Source: Candidatus Bipolaricaulota bacterium (lineage in GTDB: Bacteria > Bipolaricaulota > Bipolaricaulia > Bipolaricaulales > Bipolaricaulaceae). From it: 64,000 nt of DNA. A program made the translations under genes and the position numbers. The stretch covers positions 1-64,000 of the forward strand of contig JACIWK010000007.1 of assembly GCA_014360985.1 (NCBI GenBank), in the 5' to 3' direction. Shown here piece after piece: positions 15,292 to 23,652 of the stretch. The first letter of the stretch is position 1. Each line of letters opens with the position of its first letter. The notes under the pieces were generated by a model, which was given only the letters and a program-made list of their open reading frames with translations, did no database searches and had not been told where the DNA came from.

Positions 15292-15564
15292 CTAGAACGG
15301 GGGTTCGTCCGACGGAGCTTCGTCTTGCCCCTTTGCGGACTCCGCCACCTCGCGCTCCAAGCGCTCGGTGACCTCCTTCACCTGCATCTCGGCGGCCGCG
15401 ATCTTCTGGCGGCACAGGGTCACGAGTTCCGCCGCTTCCGCCACGAGCCCCGATAGCTCGTCGATGTCCACCTCCCCTTCCTCGATCAGGGAAAGGATCT
15501 CGTCGAGCCTGGCCACCGCTTCGGTGTAGGACTTCTCATGGGGAACCGCCTTCTCTTTGGTCAT
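15292..15564 (-). CDS. xseB: Exodeoxyribonuclease VII small subunit
   Basis: About 90 residues from ATG 15564, four bases after the xseA stop. The XseB core is seen in SYTEAVARLDEILSLIEEGE followed by a helical segment and an acidic tail. XseB binds along XseA to form exonuclease VII, which degrades single-stranded DNA from both ends. The longer upstream reading overlaps xseA and is rejected. Confidence 0.92.
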   Translation of the reverse strand: MTKEKAVPHEKSYTEAVARLDEILSLIEEGEVDIDELSGLVAEAAELVTLCRQKIAAAEMQVKEVTERLEREVAESAKGQDEAPSDEPPF

Positions 15565-15568
15565 CGCG

Positions 15569-17272
15569 TCATCCGCCTCCCTCTTCTCCCTCCGAGCGGG
15601 CGCGAAGCACCCCTCGCTTGAGCTGAACCCGCAGCATCGTTTCTGGCGGCGCCTGCGCGACATCCGTGACCACGTTCCCCGCTGCGGAGCGCACAATGGC
15701 GTACCCCCGCTCTACGACCCGCTGCGGATCGATGGCGTGGAGTCGCTTCGTCTGACCCTCCAGCCGCTCCCTGGCGCGACCGATCTGCCGCCTCGACCGT
15801 GTCCCCACGAGAGGCGCGGCTTTGGTGATGCGCTGGTGGGCTGCTGCGAGGTCCCGTCGTGCACCGCGCGAGACGCGGTCGGTCACGGCGGCAAGATGGG
15901 CATCCACCCGGCCCAAGTAGGCTGTTGTGGCCCGCCCGAGAGCGATTCGGAAGCGATCCTCCGTCTGGTGGGCTGCTTGGAGCTGGCCACGGACCCCGCG
16001 TCGGAGCCGCTCGGCGCGGTGGAGAAGCTCGCGGGCTTCGTGTCCCACGTGGACCCGCGCCGCCCGCGCCAGTCGCCGCGCCCGCGCCCGGTGACCCTCC
16101 CCCTCCTCTCCGACGCGCGCCCCAGCTCGGGCGAGGATGAGGGCGACGGTCCCCTCGACCCGATCCCGGGCCTCTTGCACCCTCTCCACGAGGAACTGCG
16201 CCGCCGCGGTGGGGGTCTTCTGGCGCCACCCCACCTCGTCCAGCACGCAGCGGTCCTCCTCGTGGCCGATCCCCACCACCACCGGGAGGGGGAACAGCGC
16301 CACCGCCCGGCCGAGGGCCTCGGAGTCGAACCAGGCAAGGTCCGTGCGCGATCCTCCTCCCCGGCAGATGAGGACGACGTCGAACTCCGCCGCGCGGTCC
16401 CGAAACCAGTCGAGCGCGTTCAGGACCGATGTCTCCGTGCTCGGTCCCTGGACCCGCGCCCCGTGGACGACCACCTGGAACGCGAACCCCGACTCGCGGA
16501 GCGTGCGCAGGACGTCGTGGTAGGCGTCCGAGCCGAGGCTGGTCACGAGCCCCACCCGCAGCGGGAGCTCCGGAAACGGGAGGACGCGGTTCCGCTCCAG
16601 GATGCCCTCTGCCGTCAGCTTGCGCAGGATCTCTTCCCGGCGGCGGGCGACCTCCCCCAGGGTGTAGAGGGGATCGATCTCCTTCACCAGCACCCGGTAC
16701 TGGCCCGACTCCGCGCGGAGGTCCACCTGGACGAGCACCCGCACCTGGACCTCGTCCTCCAGCCGGAACGGATCCCCCTCCCGCCGGAGCTGGTCCACCA
16801 CCCTCTGCCGATCCTCGGCGAACAGGACGGCGTCCACCCGCGCCACGACGATTCCGGTGCTACCGCGCTCCAGAAGGTGGAAATCCACCCACTTCTTGTG
16901 CGCGTTCTTGTTGAACCCGCTGATCTCCCCCACGACCCACACGGAAGAGGGGAAGGCGTCGAGGACCGCCTTCCGCACCTGGAGGTTGAGCTGAGACACG
17001 GTGAGGTGCTGGACGGCCGGGTCCCGGCGGGCCTCGTACAGGTCGAGAGTTTCCCTGTCGAACGTGAACCCTTCGCCACGGAGGAGCTCGACCACCGCCA
17101 CGACGTGCTCCATGGGCACCGTCCAGTGTTTCTCCTCGCTGTTCCATCGCCGGTTGGGGAGCCCGCGGACGAGGGTTACGAGCCGCGGATCGTACTCGAA
17201 CTCGATGCGCAGGAGGCCGCGGTGATCCGCGGTCACCCTCCGATCCGCGGGGGCTTGCTGGGCGAACTCCAC
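15569..17272 (-). CDS. xseA: Exodeoxyribonuclease VII large subunit with N-terminal HARP-like domain
   Basis: Catalytic subunit of exonuclease VII, 567 residues. From about residue 90 the canonical protein begins (LTVSQLNLQVRKAVLD, then OB-fold VWVVGEISGFNKNAHKKWVDF). The nuclease core follows, with GLVTSLGSDAYHDVL, LICRGGGSRTDLAWFDSE and VVVGIGHEEDRCVLDEVG. The long C-terminal coiled coil ends IDPQRVVERGYAIV. The first 85 residues are extra. They contain FEYDPRLVTLVRGLPNRRW and a later W-x-VP, resembling HARP domains of SMARCAL1-type annealing helicases. The trxB-like gene diverges. Confidence 0.92.
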   Translation of the reverse strand: MEFAQQAPADRRVTADHRGLLRIEFEYDPRLVTLVRGLPNRRWNSEEKHWTVPMEHVVAVVELLRGEGFTFDRETLDLYEARRDPAVQHLTVSQLNLQVRKAVLDAFPSSVWVVGEISGFNKNAHKKWVDFHLLERGSTGIVVARVDAVLFAEDRQRVVDQLRREGDPFRLEDEVQVRVLVQVDLRAESGQYRVLVKEIDPLYTLGEVARRREEILRKLTAEGILERNRVLPFPELPLRVGLVTSLGSDAYHDVLRTLRESGFAFQVVVHGARVQGPSTETSVLNALDWFRDRAAEFDVVLICRGGGSRTDLAWFDSEALGRAVALFPLPVVVGIGHEEDRCVLDEVGWRQKTPTAAAQFLVERVQEARDRVEGTVALILARAGARVGEEGEGHRARARRLARAARVHVGHEARELLHRAERLRRGVRGQLQAAHQTEDRFRIALGRATTAYLGRVDAHLAAVTDRVSRGARRDLAAAHQRITKAAPLVGTRSRRQIGRARERLEGQTKRLHAIDPQRVVERGYAIVRSAAGNVVTDVAQAPPETMLRVQLKRGVLRARSEGEEGGG

Positions 17273-17345
17273 TCCCCCAACGTAGCCCAGGATGGGCCGA
17301 GGGGCAAGATGGGGAGGCGCGCGGGCATGGCCCGGCGACCCCGTG

Positions 17346-17351
17346 TATCAT
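17346..17351 (+). promoter_or_regulatory. -10 element of the TrxB-like gene
   Basis: TATCAT lies 12 bases before the ATG at 17364. There is no Shine-Dalgarno. The leader would be about six bases or fewer. Confidence 0.45.
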
Positions 17352-17363
17352 TCGTCGAGCGCG

Positions 17364-18305
17364 ATGAGCATGATCTGGGACGTGGTCATCGTCGGAGGAG
17401 GTCCGGCCGGGCTAAGCGCGGCGATCTACGCCCCGCGGGCTGGGCTCTCGGCGCTCCTCGTGGAGGAGGCCGTGCCGGGCGGCCAGCTGCTGGAGGCGCC
17501 CGCCATTGAGAACTATCCCGGGTTCACCGAGTCGATTCCCGGGGTCGAGCTCGCGGAGAGGATGCGCGCTCAAGCAGAGCGACTGGGGGCCCAATTCCAG
17601 GCCGCTCGAGCCACGGGGCTCGCCCAGCGCAACGGGGAATGGGTCCTTGCCACATCGGCGGGCGAGGTGCGGGCCCGAGCGGTGATCGTGGCCACGGGTG
17701 CTCGTCCCAAGGAGCTTCCGGCCAGGGGGGCCAAGGAGCGCGTCGGCCGTGGCGTCTCCTACTGCGCGGTGTGCGACGGGTACTTCTTCCGGGGGAAGGA
17801 CGTCCTCGTCGTGGGGGCGGGGGACGGCGGCCTGACCGAGGCGCTTGTCCTGTCGCACCTCTGCTCCAAGGTGTACCTCGTCGTTCGTCATCCCCAGAGC
17901 GATCCCCATGCGATCCGCGCCAAGGAAGCCCTCCGCGATCAGGCGTTGTCCCAACCGAACGTGGAGGTGCTCTGGAACGTTGTTGTGGATGAGGTTCGCG
18001 GTGAAGGGAAGGTGGAGGAGGTTGTCCTCCAGGACCTCGCCACGGCCGAGAAGCGGTCCGTTCCCGTGGATGGGGTGTTCGTCAAGATCGGGTGGAAGCC
18101 GAACACGGACTGGCTGCGGGGGGGCCTGGACCTGACCGAGGGCGGGTACGTGCGGACGGACAGCCTCATGCGCACCGACCGGGCGGGGCTGTTCGCCGCC
18201 GGCGACGTGCGGGATCCTACTGGGAGGCGCGCCCAGGCCGTGGTCGCGGCCGCGGAGGGGGCGTTGGCCGCCCTGTCTGCCGAGGGGTATACTCGCTCGC
18301 TTTGA
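17364..18305 (+). CDS. trxB: Thioredoxin reductase-like flavoprotein
   Basis: About 313 residues. FAD-binding VVIVGGGPAGLSAAIYA at the N-terminus, redox pair CAVCDG near residue 135, NADP-type site VLVVGAGDGGLTEALVLSHL, and the C-terminal FAD motif GLFAAGDVRD. It should transfer electrons from NAD(P)H to thioredoxin or a related disulfide protein. Usual GxGxxA in the second dinucleotide site is GAGDGG. Start at ATG 17364 follows a TATCAT box. The promoter of the next gene lies inside its 3' end. Confidence 0.9.
   Translation: MSMIWDVVIVGGGPAGLSAAIYAPRAGLSALLVEEAVPGGQLLEAPAIENYPGFTESIPGVELAERMRAQAERLGAQFQAARATGLAQRNGEWVLATSAGEVRARAVIVATGARPKELPARGAKERVGRGVSYCAVCDGYFFRGKDVLVVGAGDGGLTEALVLSHLCSKVYLVVRHPQSDPHAIRAKEALRDQALSQPNVEVLWNVVVDEVRGEGKVEEVVLQDLATAEKRSVPVDGVFVKIGWKPNTDWLRGGLDLTEGGYVRTDSLMRTDRAGLFAAGDVRDPTGRRAQAVVAAAEGALAALSAEGYTRSL
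18264..18293 (+). promoter_or_regulatory. Promoter of the acyl-CoA ligase gene
   Basis: TTGGCC (18264-18269), 18-base spacer, TATACT (18288-18293), all inside the end of the trxB-like gene. The leader of about 34 bases carries the ribosome site GAGGAGG before ATG 18334. Confidence 0.6.
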
Positions 18306-18333
18306 TCCTTCAGTCTTGATGAGGAGGATATAG

Positions 18334-19977
18334 ATGGCGACGCGGTTCAAGCGTCACATGAGCATACCGGAGTTCTTCGCACGTTCCGTCGAGCAGCATG
18401 GTCAAAGGGTCGCGGTGCGGATCCCTGTGTCTCGGGGCGGCGTCCTGCAGTTCCAGGACGCGACGTACCGCGAGCTGTGGGATCTCTCGGGCAAGCTTGC
18501 TGCCTGGCTCGCCGGGCAGGGGGTCGGCGCCGGGGACCGGGTCGGGCTCATCTCCAAGCCGTCCGTGGGGTGGGCGGTGGCGTTCTTCGCCGTCCAGCGG
18601 TTGGGGGCGGTGGTCGTGCCGATGGATGCCGGGCTCCAGCCGGGCGAAGTTGCCCGGCTGATGGTCGAGTCCGAGGCCAAACTCCTCTTCTCCTCCCCCC
18701 ATCGCTATCACGAGTTCACCTTCCTCACCCGCGAAGTGCCCTCCCTCAAGGGAGTGATCTCGGTGGACGTAGCGTTGGGCGCTGTTTCCCTGTGGGATGT
18801 CCTCCCCGAGGGGAATGTGGAGATCCCCAACGTGCGCCCCGACTGCGAAGATCTCGCTGTGCTCATGTATACCTCCGGCACCACCGATGACGCCAAGGGG
18901 GTCATGCTCTGCCACCGCAACATCACCGCCAACATCGAAGCGTTCCTCAAGGTGGTGGAGTTCACGCCCGAGGACAGCTTGGTGACGATCGTCCCCTGGT
19001 ACCACATCTACGGCCTCACCACGACCCTCCTCGCCCCCCTCTGGATGGGGGCGACCGTGACCTACACCGACGACTACCGGAACCTCGTGTCCCTTGCGCG
19101 GCGGGTGGGGGTGACCGTGCTCGTCGGCGTGCCTAAGCTCTACCACTCCCTGTGGCGGCGGATTCTGGAGAACATCGAGGGCAACGCCCTCCGGCGCCTG
19201 CTCCACCGGTTCCTGCCTCGCCTTCTCGGGAAGCTTCTCAAGGACAAGCTCCTCGGGCCCCAGTTCCGGTTTTTCGTGTCCGGCGGGGCGCCGCTCGCGG
19301 CGGAGGTGGGGGGGGGGCTGCGCCGGATCGGGCTGGGGATGATCGAGGGATACGGCCTCACCGAGACCGCGCCTGTGCTCACGATGAGCGATCCGTTCAC
19401 CCCTGTCCCGGGCAACGTGGGGCGACCGCTTCCGGGGGTGAAGGTGAAGGTAGACAAGCCGGACGCGGAGGGATACGGCGAGGTCATTGCCTGGGGCCCG
19501 AACGTGATGCTCGGCTACTACAAGAACCCCGAGCGCACCGCCGAGGTACTCACGCCTGATGGCTGGTTCCGCACTGGCGACATTGGGAGGCTCGACGGGG
19601 AGGGGAGGTTGTTCCTCGCCGGGCGCAAGAAGAACCTCGTCGTGCTCGAGTCCGGGAAGAAGGTGCACCCCGAGGAGCTGGAGTGGGAGCTCTCGCGGAT
19701 CCCGGAGATCGAAGAGGTGTTGGTGTACGAGGACACGAGCCGGGGCGAGCCGATGGTGGCGGCGATGGTGTACCCGAACTGGCAGGTCCTGAAGAAGGAG
19801 GGGATCGAGGATCCCGACCGGGCCAAGCTGCGGGTGTGGGAAACGATCCGCGAGGCGCAGCGCAACCTCGCCCCGTTCAAGCGCCTGCGGGACAAGGATT
19901 GCATCACCATCGTGGACCAGCCGTTCGAGAAGAGCACCAAACAGGACATCAAACGCCACCTGTACGTGAGAAGATAG
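18334..19977 (+). CDS. AMP-binding acyl-CoA ligase (long-chain fatty acid type)
   Basis: A 547-residue adenylate-forming enzyme. The AMP-binding P-loop-like motif MYTSGTTDDAKGVMLCHRN, the EGYGLTETAPVL motif, WFRTGDIGRLD and the C-terminal hinge with GRKKNLVVLESGKKVHPEELE are all present. The protein should activate a carboxylate to acyl-AMP and then acyl-CoA. The size and the GYGLTE motif suggest a fatty-acyl substrate. It follows GAGGAGG and has its own promoter. The catalytic Lys in the final segment may be the one in KSTKQDIKRHLY. The downstream 140 bases hold no gene. Confidence 0.9.
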   Translation: MATRFKRHMSIPEFFARSVEQHGQRVAVRIPVSRGGVLQFQDATYRELWDLSGKLAAWLAGQGVGAGDRVGLISKPSVGWAVAFFAVQRLGAVVVPMDAGLQPGEVARLMVESEAKLLFSSPHRYHEFTFLTREVPSLKGVISVDVALGAVSLWDVLPEGNVEIPNVRPDCEDLAVLMYTSGTTDDAKGVMLCHRNITANIEAFLKVVEFTPEDSLVTIVPWYHIYGLTTTLLAPLWMGATVTYTDDYRNLVSLARRVGVTVLVGVPKLYHSLWRRILENIEGNALRRLLHRFLPRLLGKLLKDKLLGPQFRFFVSGGAPLAAEVGGGLRRIGLGMIEGYGLTETAPVLTMSDPFTPVPGNVGRPLPGVKVKVDKPDAEGYGEVIAWGPNVMLGYYKNPERTAEVLTPDGWFRTGDIGRLDGEGRLFLAGRKKNLVVLESGKKVHPEELEWELSRIPEIEEVLVYEDTSRGEPMVAAMVYPNWQVLKKEGIEDPDRAKLRVWETIREAQRNLAPFKRLRDKDCITIVDQPFEKSTKQDIKRHLYVRR

Positions 19978-20130
19978 AGAAAGCGACAGGTGTGACAACC
20001 AGTTGCCCGTTCATAGGAGCCAGGCGGGCGAGAACTCCTGGCCCTGTCTTCCTACACTTCCTGCTGGCCCTCTCCCTGGTTTGCGCATCGACTTCGCCCG
20101 CCCTCCAGAATTGAGACGGCGGTGAGTGCC

Positions 20131-20692
20131 ATGAGGATCCTGGGGATTGTGGGTAGCCCGCGCAAAGGCGGGAACACTGACACGGTAGTTGGCCAGGTGT
20201 TGGCGGGAGCCGAAAGAGAGGGGATCAACACCGAGAGACTTTACTTGGGTGACCTGCAAATCCAGCCCTGTCGGGTGTGTTATGGTTGCGCTGAAACGGG
20301 AACCTGCGTGGTCGATGACGATTTTCAGCTCGTTGTCGAGAGGATGAAGGAAGCAGGTGGAGTGGTCCTTGACGAAGGCGCTCATCGACCGGGCCGACTC
20401 CAGTCAGGTGGTGATGGAGACCGGGGTGGATGGACAGGTCCGATTCGTCAGCCGATGGAAGGGGAGGCGCCCAGGCGTCATCGTCGTTGTTGGCGACTAC
20501 GGTCCGCAGGAGGCACTGCGGCACACGGCCTGGGTGGTGGAGTTGTTGTTCAAAGACCTGGGCATCCAGGTGGTGGAAAGAGTCATCGCCGCTGGGCTTT
20601 CACACGTGGGCGATGCCGAAGGGGATCGCAGATTGATGCAGAGGGCTCTTGAGGTGGGCAGGAAGTTGGCTAGGCATGGAACGGATGGATGA
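20131..20692 (+). pseudogene. Broken NADPH-dependent FMN reductase (flavodoxin fold)
   Basis: The first frame (from ATG 20131, or GTG 20122) gives MRILGIVGSPRKGGNTDTVV, then CRVCYGCAETGTCVVDDDFQLVVERMKEAGGVV. This is a typical iron-sulfur-flavoprotein/FMN reductase N-terminus. The frame then fails near 20365. A second frame (20357-20692) supplies the C-terminal half, starting LTKALIDRADSS and containing VIVVVGDYGPQEALRHTAWVVE. The conserved stretch that should join them (about a dozen residues with a GSPVY-type motif) is missing. A small deletion plus frameshift is the simplest reading. Confidence 0.75.
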
Positions 20693-20829
20693 CGCGGAGA
20701 CACAGGGGTCTACCATGACGCCCTTCATCCCCGACGGACAGCGGCCCGGCCGTCCACCTCTGTTGGGGCCGGTTGAGGAACGGGCGATCGTGGCGATGGG
20801 GGTGGGGAGGTCGGCCGCGGAAGGGGCCC

Positions 20830-21519
20830 CTACACTCCGACGATCCCGGGGAGCTTGGCAAGCGACCTGATCTCGTACGTGGGGGAGAAGGGGAACGGGT
20901 TCGCCTCTCCGCGGGGGTTGAACCAGCAGCTGGCGAGGCCGGCCTGGATCGCGCCGAGCACGTCGGAGGCCAGGTTGTCCCCCACCATGATCGCCCGGTG
21001 GGGCGGCACCCCACCCGCCCGTTCCAAGGCAAGGACGAAGATGCGGGGGTCGGGCTTGGCCATCGGGAGCTCCCCGCTGATGACCACCGCGTCGAGGAGA
21101 CTGTCGAGCCCCGACCGGGCCAGCCGCGCGCGCTGAACGGCCCCGAGCCCGTTCGTCACCAGGGCGAGCTTGACGCGCCCCCGCAATGCCTGCAGCGCCT
21201 CGCGGGCGCCGTCGATCAGCTTCGCCTCCTCGCCCAGGAACTCAAGGTACCTCTCCCCAAGCGCCTCCGGGTCGCCCCGGATCCCGAACCGAGCGAGGAG
21301 CTCCCCGAACCTCTCCCGTCCGATCTCCCGTTGGCTGATCTCCCTCCGCTCGAACCGCTCCCACACTCGGGCGTTGATCTCCCGGTAGGCGGCGAGGTGA
21401 GCGGGGCCGGGCTCGATCCCGATCGCCGCCAGCGCTCGGGCAAGGGCGCGGGCCTCCCCGGCCTCGTAGTCGAGGAGCGTCCCGTCCGCGTCGAACAGCA
21501 CGCAATCGTAGCGGGTCAT
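20830..21519 (-). CDS. HAD-superfamily hydrolase, YjjG/pyrimidine nucleotidase-like
   Basis: About 229 residues from ATG 21519. HAD motif I FDADGTLLDYE, motif II VTNGLG, motif III Lys in AKPDPRIF, and motif IV IMVGDNLASDV are all present, with an alpha-helical cap between motifs I and II. YjjG-type enzymes dephosphorylate nucleoside monophosphates including damaged pyrimidines. Substrate remains open. The gene is last in a leftward stretch behind arsR, separated from it by a hairpin at 21614-21635. Confidence 0.88.
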   Translation of the reverse strand: MTRYDCVLFDADGTLLDYEAGEARALARALAAIGIEPGPAHLAAYREINARVWERFERREISQREIGRERFGELLARFGIRGDPEALGERYLEFLGEEAKLIDGAREALQALRGRVKLALVTNGLGAVQRARLARSGLDSLLDAVVISGELPMAKPDPRIFVLALERAGGVPPHRAIMVGDNLASDVLGAIQAGLASCWFNPRGEANPFPFSPTYEIRSLAKLPGIVGV

Positions 21520-21613
21520 CGCCGATCGTCCTCGCCTCCATTCTCTCCACGATTCACGGTTCGTCCAGGTGCGGCGCCACCGAGGGACCCCCATCCTCGT
21601 TACAGGGCGAGCT

Positions 21614-21635
21614 CGAGGGAACCGCAGCTCCCTCG
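21614..21635 (-). terminator. Hairpin downstream of the arsR operon
   Basis: Arms CGAGGGA and TCCCTCG (7 bp) with an 8-base loop, between the end of the small Cys-rich gene and the HAD gene. No T-run follows on the minus strand. Confidence 0.45.
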
Positions 21636-21667
21636 GGCTCAGGGATCCGTTATCCCGTCCAGTGTCC

Positions 21668-21787
21668 CTATTTCGTGCACGGGTGGTCCTTCTCCGAACC
21701 GTGGCACTTCTTGATCTGCTCGGGCGTGCACTCGTTCGGTTTGCCCTTCAGGTTCTCTGGCTTCTGGCAACCCTTTTTCTCGCTCAT
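21668..21787 (-). CDS. Small Cys-rich protein coupled to ArsR
   Basis: A 39-residue acidic/basic protein starting MSEKKGCQKPENLKGKP and containing four Cys (residues 7, 20, 28 and 37) in the arrangement C-x12-C-x7-C-x8-C, with CTPEQIKKCHG in the middle. The ATG overlaps the arsR stop as ATGA, and GGAGGTGAACG in arsR gives a strong ribosome site, so translation is coupled. Spacing of Cys and His suggests metal or metalloid binding, but function is unknown. It is too short for usual gene callers. Confidence 0.85.
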   Translation of the reverse strand: MSEKKGCQKPENLKGKPNECTPEQIKKCHGSEKDHPCTK

Positions 21788-22140
21788 CGTTCACCTCCTC
21801 TGCGCCTCATCTCGCAGTCTGAGCTTGCGGATGTGTGGCCATCTCCCACGCTGAGCAGGCCGACTACGGCGTGTCGCCAGCGCTCCACCGTGTCCGGGTT
21901 GATCGTGTAGTGGACGAAGTGCCCGCGCCGCTCGGCGACCACGAGCTTCGCATCGCGCAGAACGCGCAGGTGCTGAGACACAGCGGCGTCGGTGATTCCC
22001 AGCGCCCGGGCGAGCGCGCCCACGCACATCGAGCGTTGGTGGAGGAGGGCGAGCATCCGCACCCGCGTCTCCACGGACAGCGCCCGGCACAGGCGCGGTA
22101 CGTCTTCTGGGACGTTGGCCGCCGTCTGTTGGTTAAGCAT
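21784..22140 (-). CDS. ArsR/SmtB-family transcriptional regulator
   Basis: About 118 residues from ATG 22140 (MLNQQTAANVPEDV). Winged-helix core: LCRALSVETRVRMLALLHQ, then CVGALARALGITDAAVSQHLRVLRDAKLV, and the wing RRGHFVHYTIN. It probably senses a metal, metalloid or redox signal. The Cys at the ALLHQRSMCVGAL position is where CxC-type ArsR sensors carry theirs, but only one Cys is present. The ATG lies ten bases after a perfect-spacing promoter, with no Shine-Dalgarno. A TTG reading 13 codons earlier would start inside the -35 element and is rejected. Confidence 0.92.
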   Translation of the reverse strand: MLNQQTAANVPEDVPRLCRALSVETRVRMLALLHQRSMCVGALARALGITDAAVSQHLRVLRDAKLVVAERRGHFVHYTINPDTVERWRHAVVGLLSVGDGHTSASSDCEMRRRGGER

Positions 22141-22150
22141 CCGCGCAAGT

Positions 22151-22179
22151 ACTTTATCGACGATCCTGGGGTGAGTCAA
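22151..22179 (-). promoter_or_regulatory. Promoter of the arsR operon
   Basis: On the minus strand TTGACT (22179-22174), 17-base spacer, TAAAGT (22156-22151). The predicted transcript starts about four bases before the arsR ATG, so it is essentially leaderless. This is one of the best promoter matches in the window. Confidence 0.8.
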
Positions 22180-22235
22180 GGTCGACGAGGTGCTGTCCTG
22201 CCCGTGGGGGGCCTGCGTGGTTCGGGCCCGTCGTC

Positions 22236-22241
22236 CATAAT
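22236..22241 (+). promoter_or_regulatory. -10 element of the flavodoxin-fold gene at 22251
   Basis: CATAAT lies six bases before GTG 22248 and nine before ATG 22251. No Shine-Dalgarno is visible. Confidence 0.45.
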
Positions 22242-22250
22242 CCGTGCGTG

Positions 22251-22838
22251 ATGGGTGACGACACCTGCCCCCGACGGGCGTTCGTGCTCAACGGAAGCGA
22301 TTCCCCCGGCGACATGCCCGACCGCATCAGCGCTGGTCTGGCCTGCTACCTCCTGGATTGCGGGTGGTACGTGGACCGGATGGACGTTCCCACCGCGCGG
22401 ATTGGGATGTGCCGCGTCTGCAACGCCTGCGCGTTCAAGACCCCCGGGGAGTGCGCGCTCCGCGACGATGGCCACGACATCCCTCGCTTGATGGCCCAGT
22501 CCGACCTGTTCGCGTTCGTGTCCGCCATCCGCTTCGGGGGGTACCCCGCGGCGGCGAAGCGCGCGTTCGAGCGCACGCTTCCCAACGTGCATCCCCTGTT
22601 CATGGTCTACCGGGGGGAGATGCACCACCGGCTGAGGTACGCCCACCGCCCGTTCATGCTCTTCGTGGGCTGGCAGCCTTTCCCCGACGCGGAGGCACGC
22701 CGCCTCTACACCCGCCTCACGGAGCGGAACGCGATCAACTTCCAGGCCGACCACCGCACGGTGGTCCTGGAGGGGGACCTCGCGCCGGAGGCGTTGGACC
22801 GTGAGCTGGCGGAACTTGTGAGGGGGTGGGTCCAGTGA
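22251..22838 (+). CDS. NAD(P)H-dependent FMN reductase/flavodoxin-fold protein with Cys cluster
   Basis: About 195 residues. The N-terminus (RRAFVLNGSDSPGDMPDRIS) forms the FMN phosphate-binding loop, and MCRVCNACAFKTPGEC carries Cys spaced as in iron-sulfur flavoproteins. SDLFAFVSAIRFGGYPAAAKRAFERTLP is the conserved second FMN loop. The C-terminal half is less typical. It diverges from arsR across 110 bases. The downstream gene starts in its stop codon (GTGA), so the two are co-translated. Electron donor and acceptor are unknown. Confidence 0.8.
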   Translation: MGDDTCPRRAFVLNGSDSPGDMPDRISAGLACYLLDCGWYVDRMDVPTARIGMCRVCNACAFKTPGECALRDDGHDIPRLMAQSDLFAFVSAIRFGGYPAAAKRAFERTLPNVHPLFMVYRGEMHHRLRYAHRPFMLFVGWQPFPDAEARRLYTRLTERNAINFQADHRTVVLEGDLAPEALDRELAELVRGWVQ

Positions 22839-23509
22839 GCGAGCCCGTCCTCGTCGCCGCGGCGAGCAACCATCGCCGGAGCAACTCGGCGGCGATCGGC
22901 CGGTACCTGGCTGACGCGCTGGTGACCGCCGGCGTTCGCGCGCAGATCCTCGACGTGGCCGAGTCGGGGGGCCTGCAGGACGACTTCCGCCCCGCGGTGG
23001 AAGCGCTGACCGGGCACGGCCATGTCGTCCTCGTCGCGTCCCTCTACCACGACGCGATCAACGCGGTGGCCACGGCGACCCTCGAAGCGTGGGCCGACGC
23101 TGCGCGTGGGGACTCGCCTCGCCTGTTCTCGGCGATCGTCCACTCCGGCTACCCCGAGCCCGTGCACACCGAGGTCGCGCTCGCGATCTGCCGGAGGTTC
23201 GCTTCCGACGTGGGCTGGGCTTGGCGGGGCGGGCTGACGGCCGGGGCCACGTCCGCAATCGGAGGGAAGGACCTGCGGGCCGTGGGCCCCCTCGCCCGGC
23301 ACCTGCGCCGCGCCCTCGACCTCATGGCGGCGGCCTTCGCCCGCGGCGAGCCCGTCCCCGAGGCTGCGGTGCGCACTGCCGTCCGGGCGGCGATGCCGCG
23401 CTGGCTGTACATCGCCGTCGGGAACTGGATGATGCGGCGCGAGGCGCGGCGGCTGGGGACGGTCGACCTCGACCGGCGCCCGTACGCCTCCCACGACGAG
23501 GTCGGCTAG
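22835..23509 (+). CDS. Flavodoxin-fold NAD(P)H oxidoreductase-like protein
   Basis: About 224 residues from GTG 22835, overlapping the previous stop as GTGA. The N-terminus EPVLVAAASNHRRSNSAAIGRYL is the FMN-binding loop and HVVLVASLYHDAINAVATATLE the second conserved segment. SAIVHSGYPEPVHTEVAL follows. It lacks the Cys cluster of its partner. The tail is basic and helical. The pair looks like a two-component flavoprotein system, possibly heterodimeric. Function is unknown. Confidence 0.75.
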   Translation: MSEPVLVAAASNHRRSNSAAIGRYLADALVTAGVRAQILDVAESGGLQDDFRPAVEALTGHGHVVLVASLYHDAINAVATATLEAWADAARGDSPRLFSAIVHSGYPEPVHTEVALAICRRFASDVGWAWRGGLTAGATSAIGGKDLRAVGPLARHLRRALDLMAAAFARGEPVPEAAVRTAVRAAMPRWLYIAVGNWMMRREARRLGTVDLDRRPYASHDEVG

Positions 23510-23585
23510 AACCGCCCGTCGACGCCAGACCGATCCTCCTCGCCCTGGGCATCGGAGGCAGGCTGCGTCTCGGGTCTGCCCAAGA

Positions 23586-23614
23586 CAGAAGCGAGGGCGT
23601 GTCCCTCGCTTCTG
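23586..23614. terminator. Perfect hairpin between convergent genes
   Basis: Arms CAGAAGCGAGGG and CCCTCGCTTCTG (12 bp, perfect) around a 5-base loop. It lies between the rightward flavodoxin pair and the leftward small Cys-rich gene, so it could stop transcription from both sides. No T-run is present. Confidence 0.65.
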
Positions 23615-23652
23615 CACGTAGCGGAAGCCTTGCACAACGGTTGTGCTCGGGT

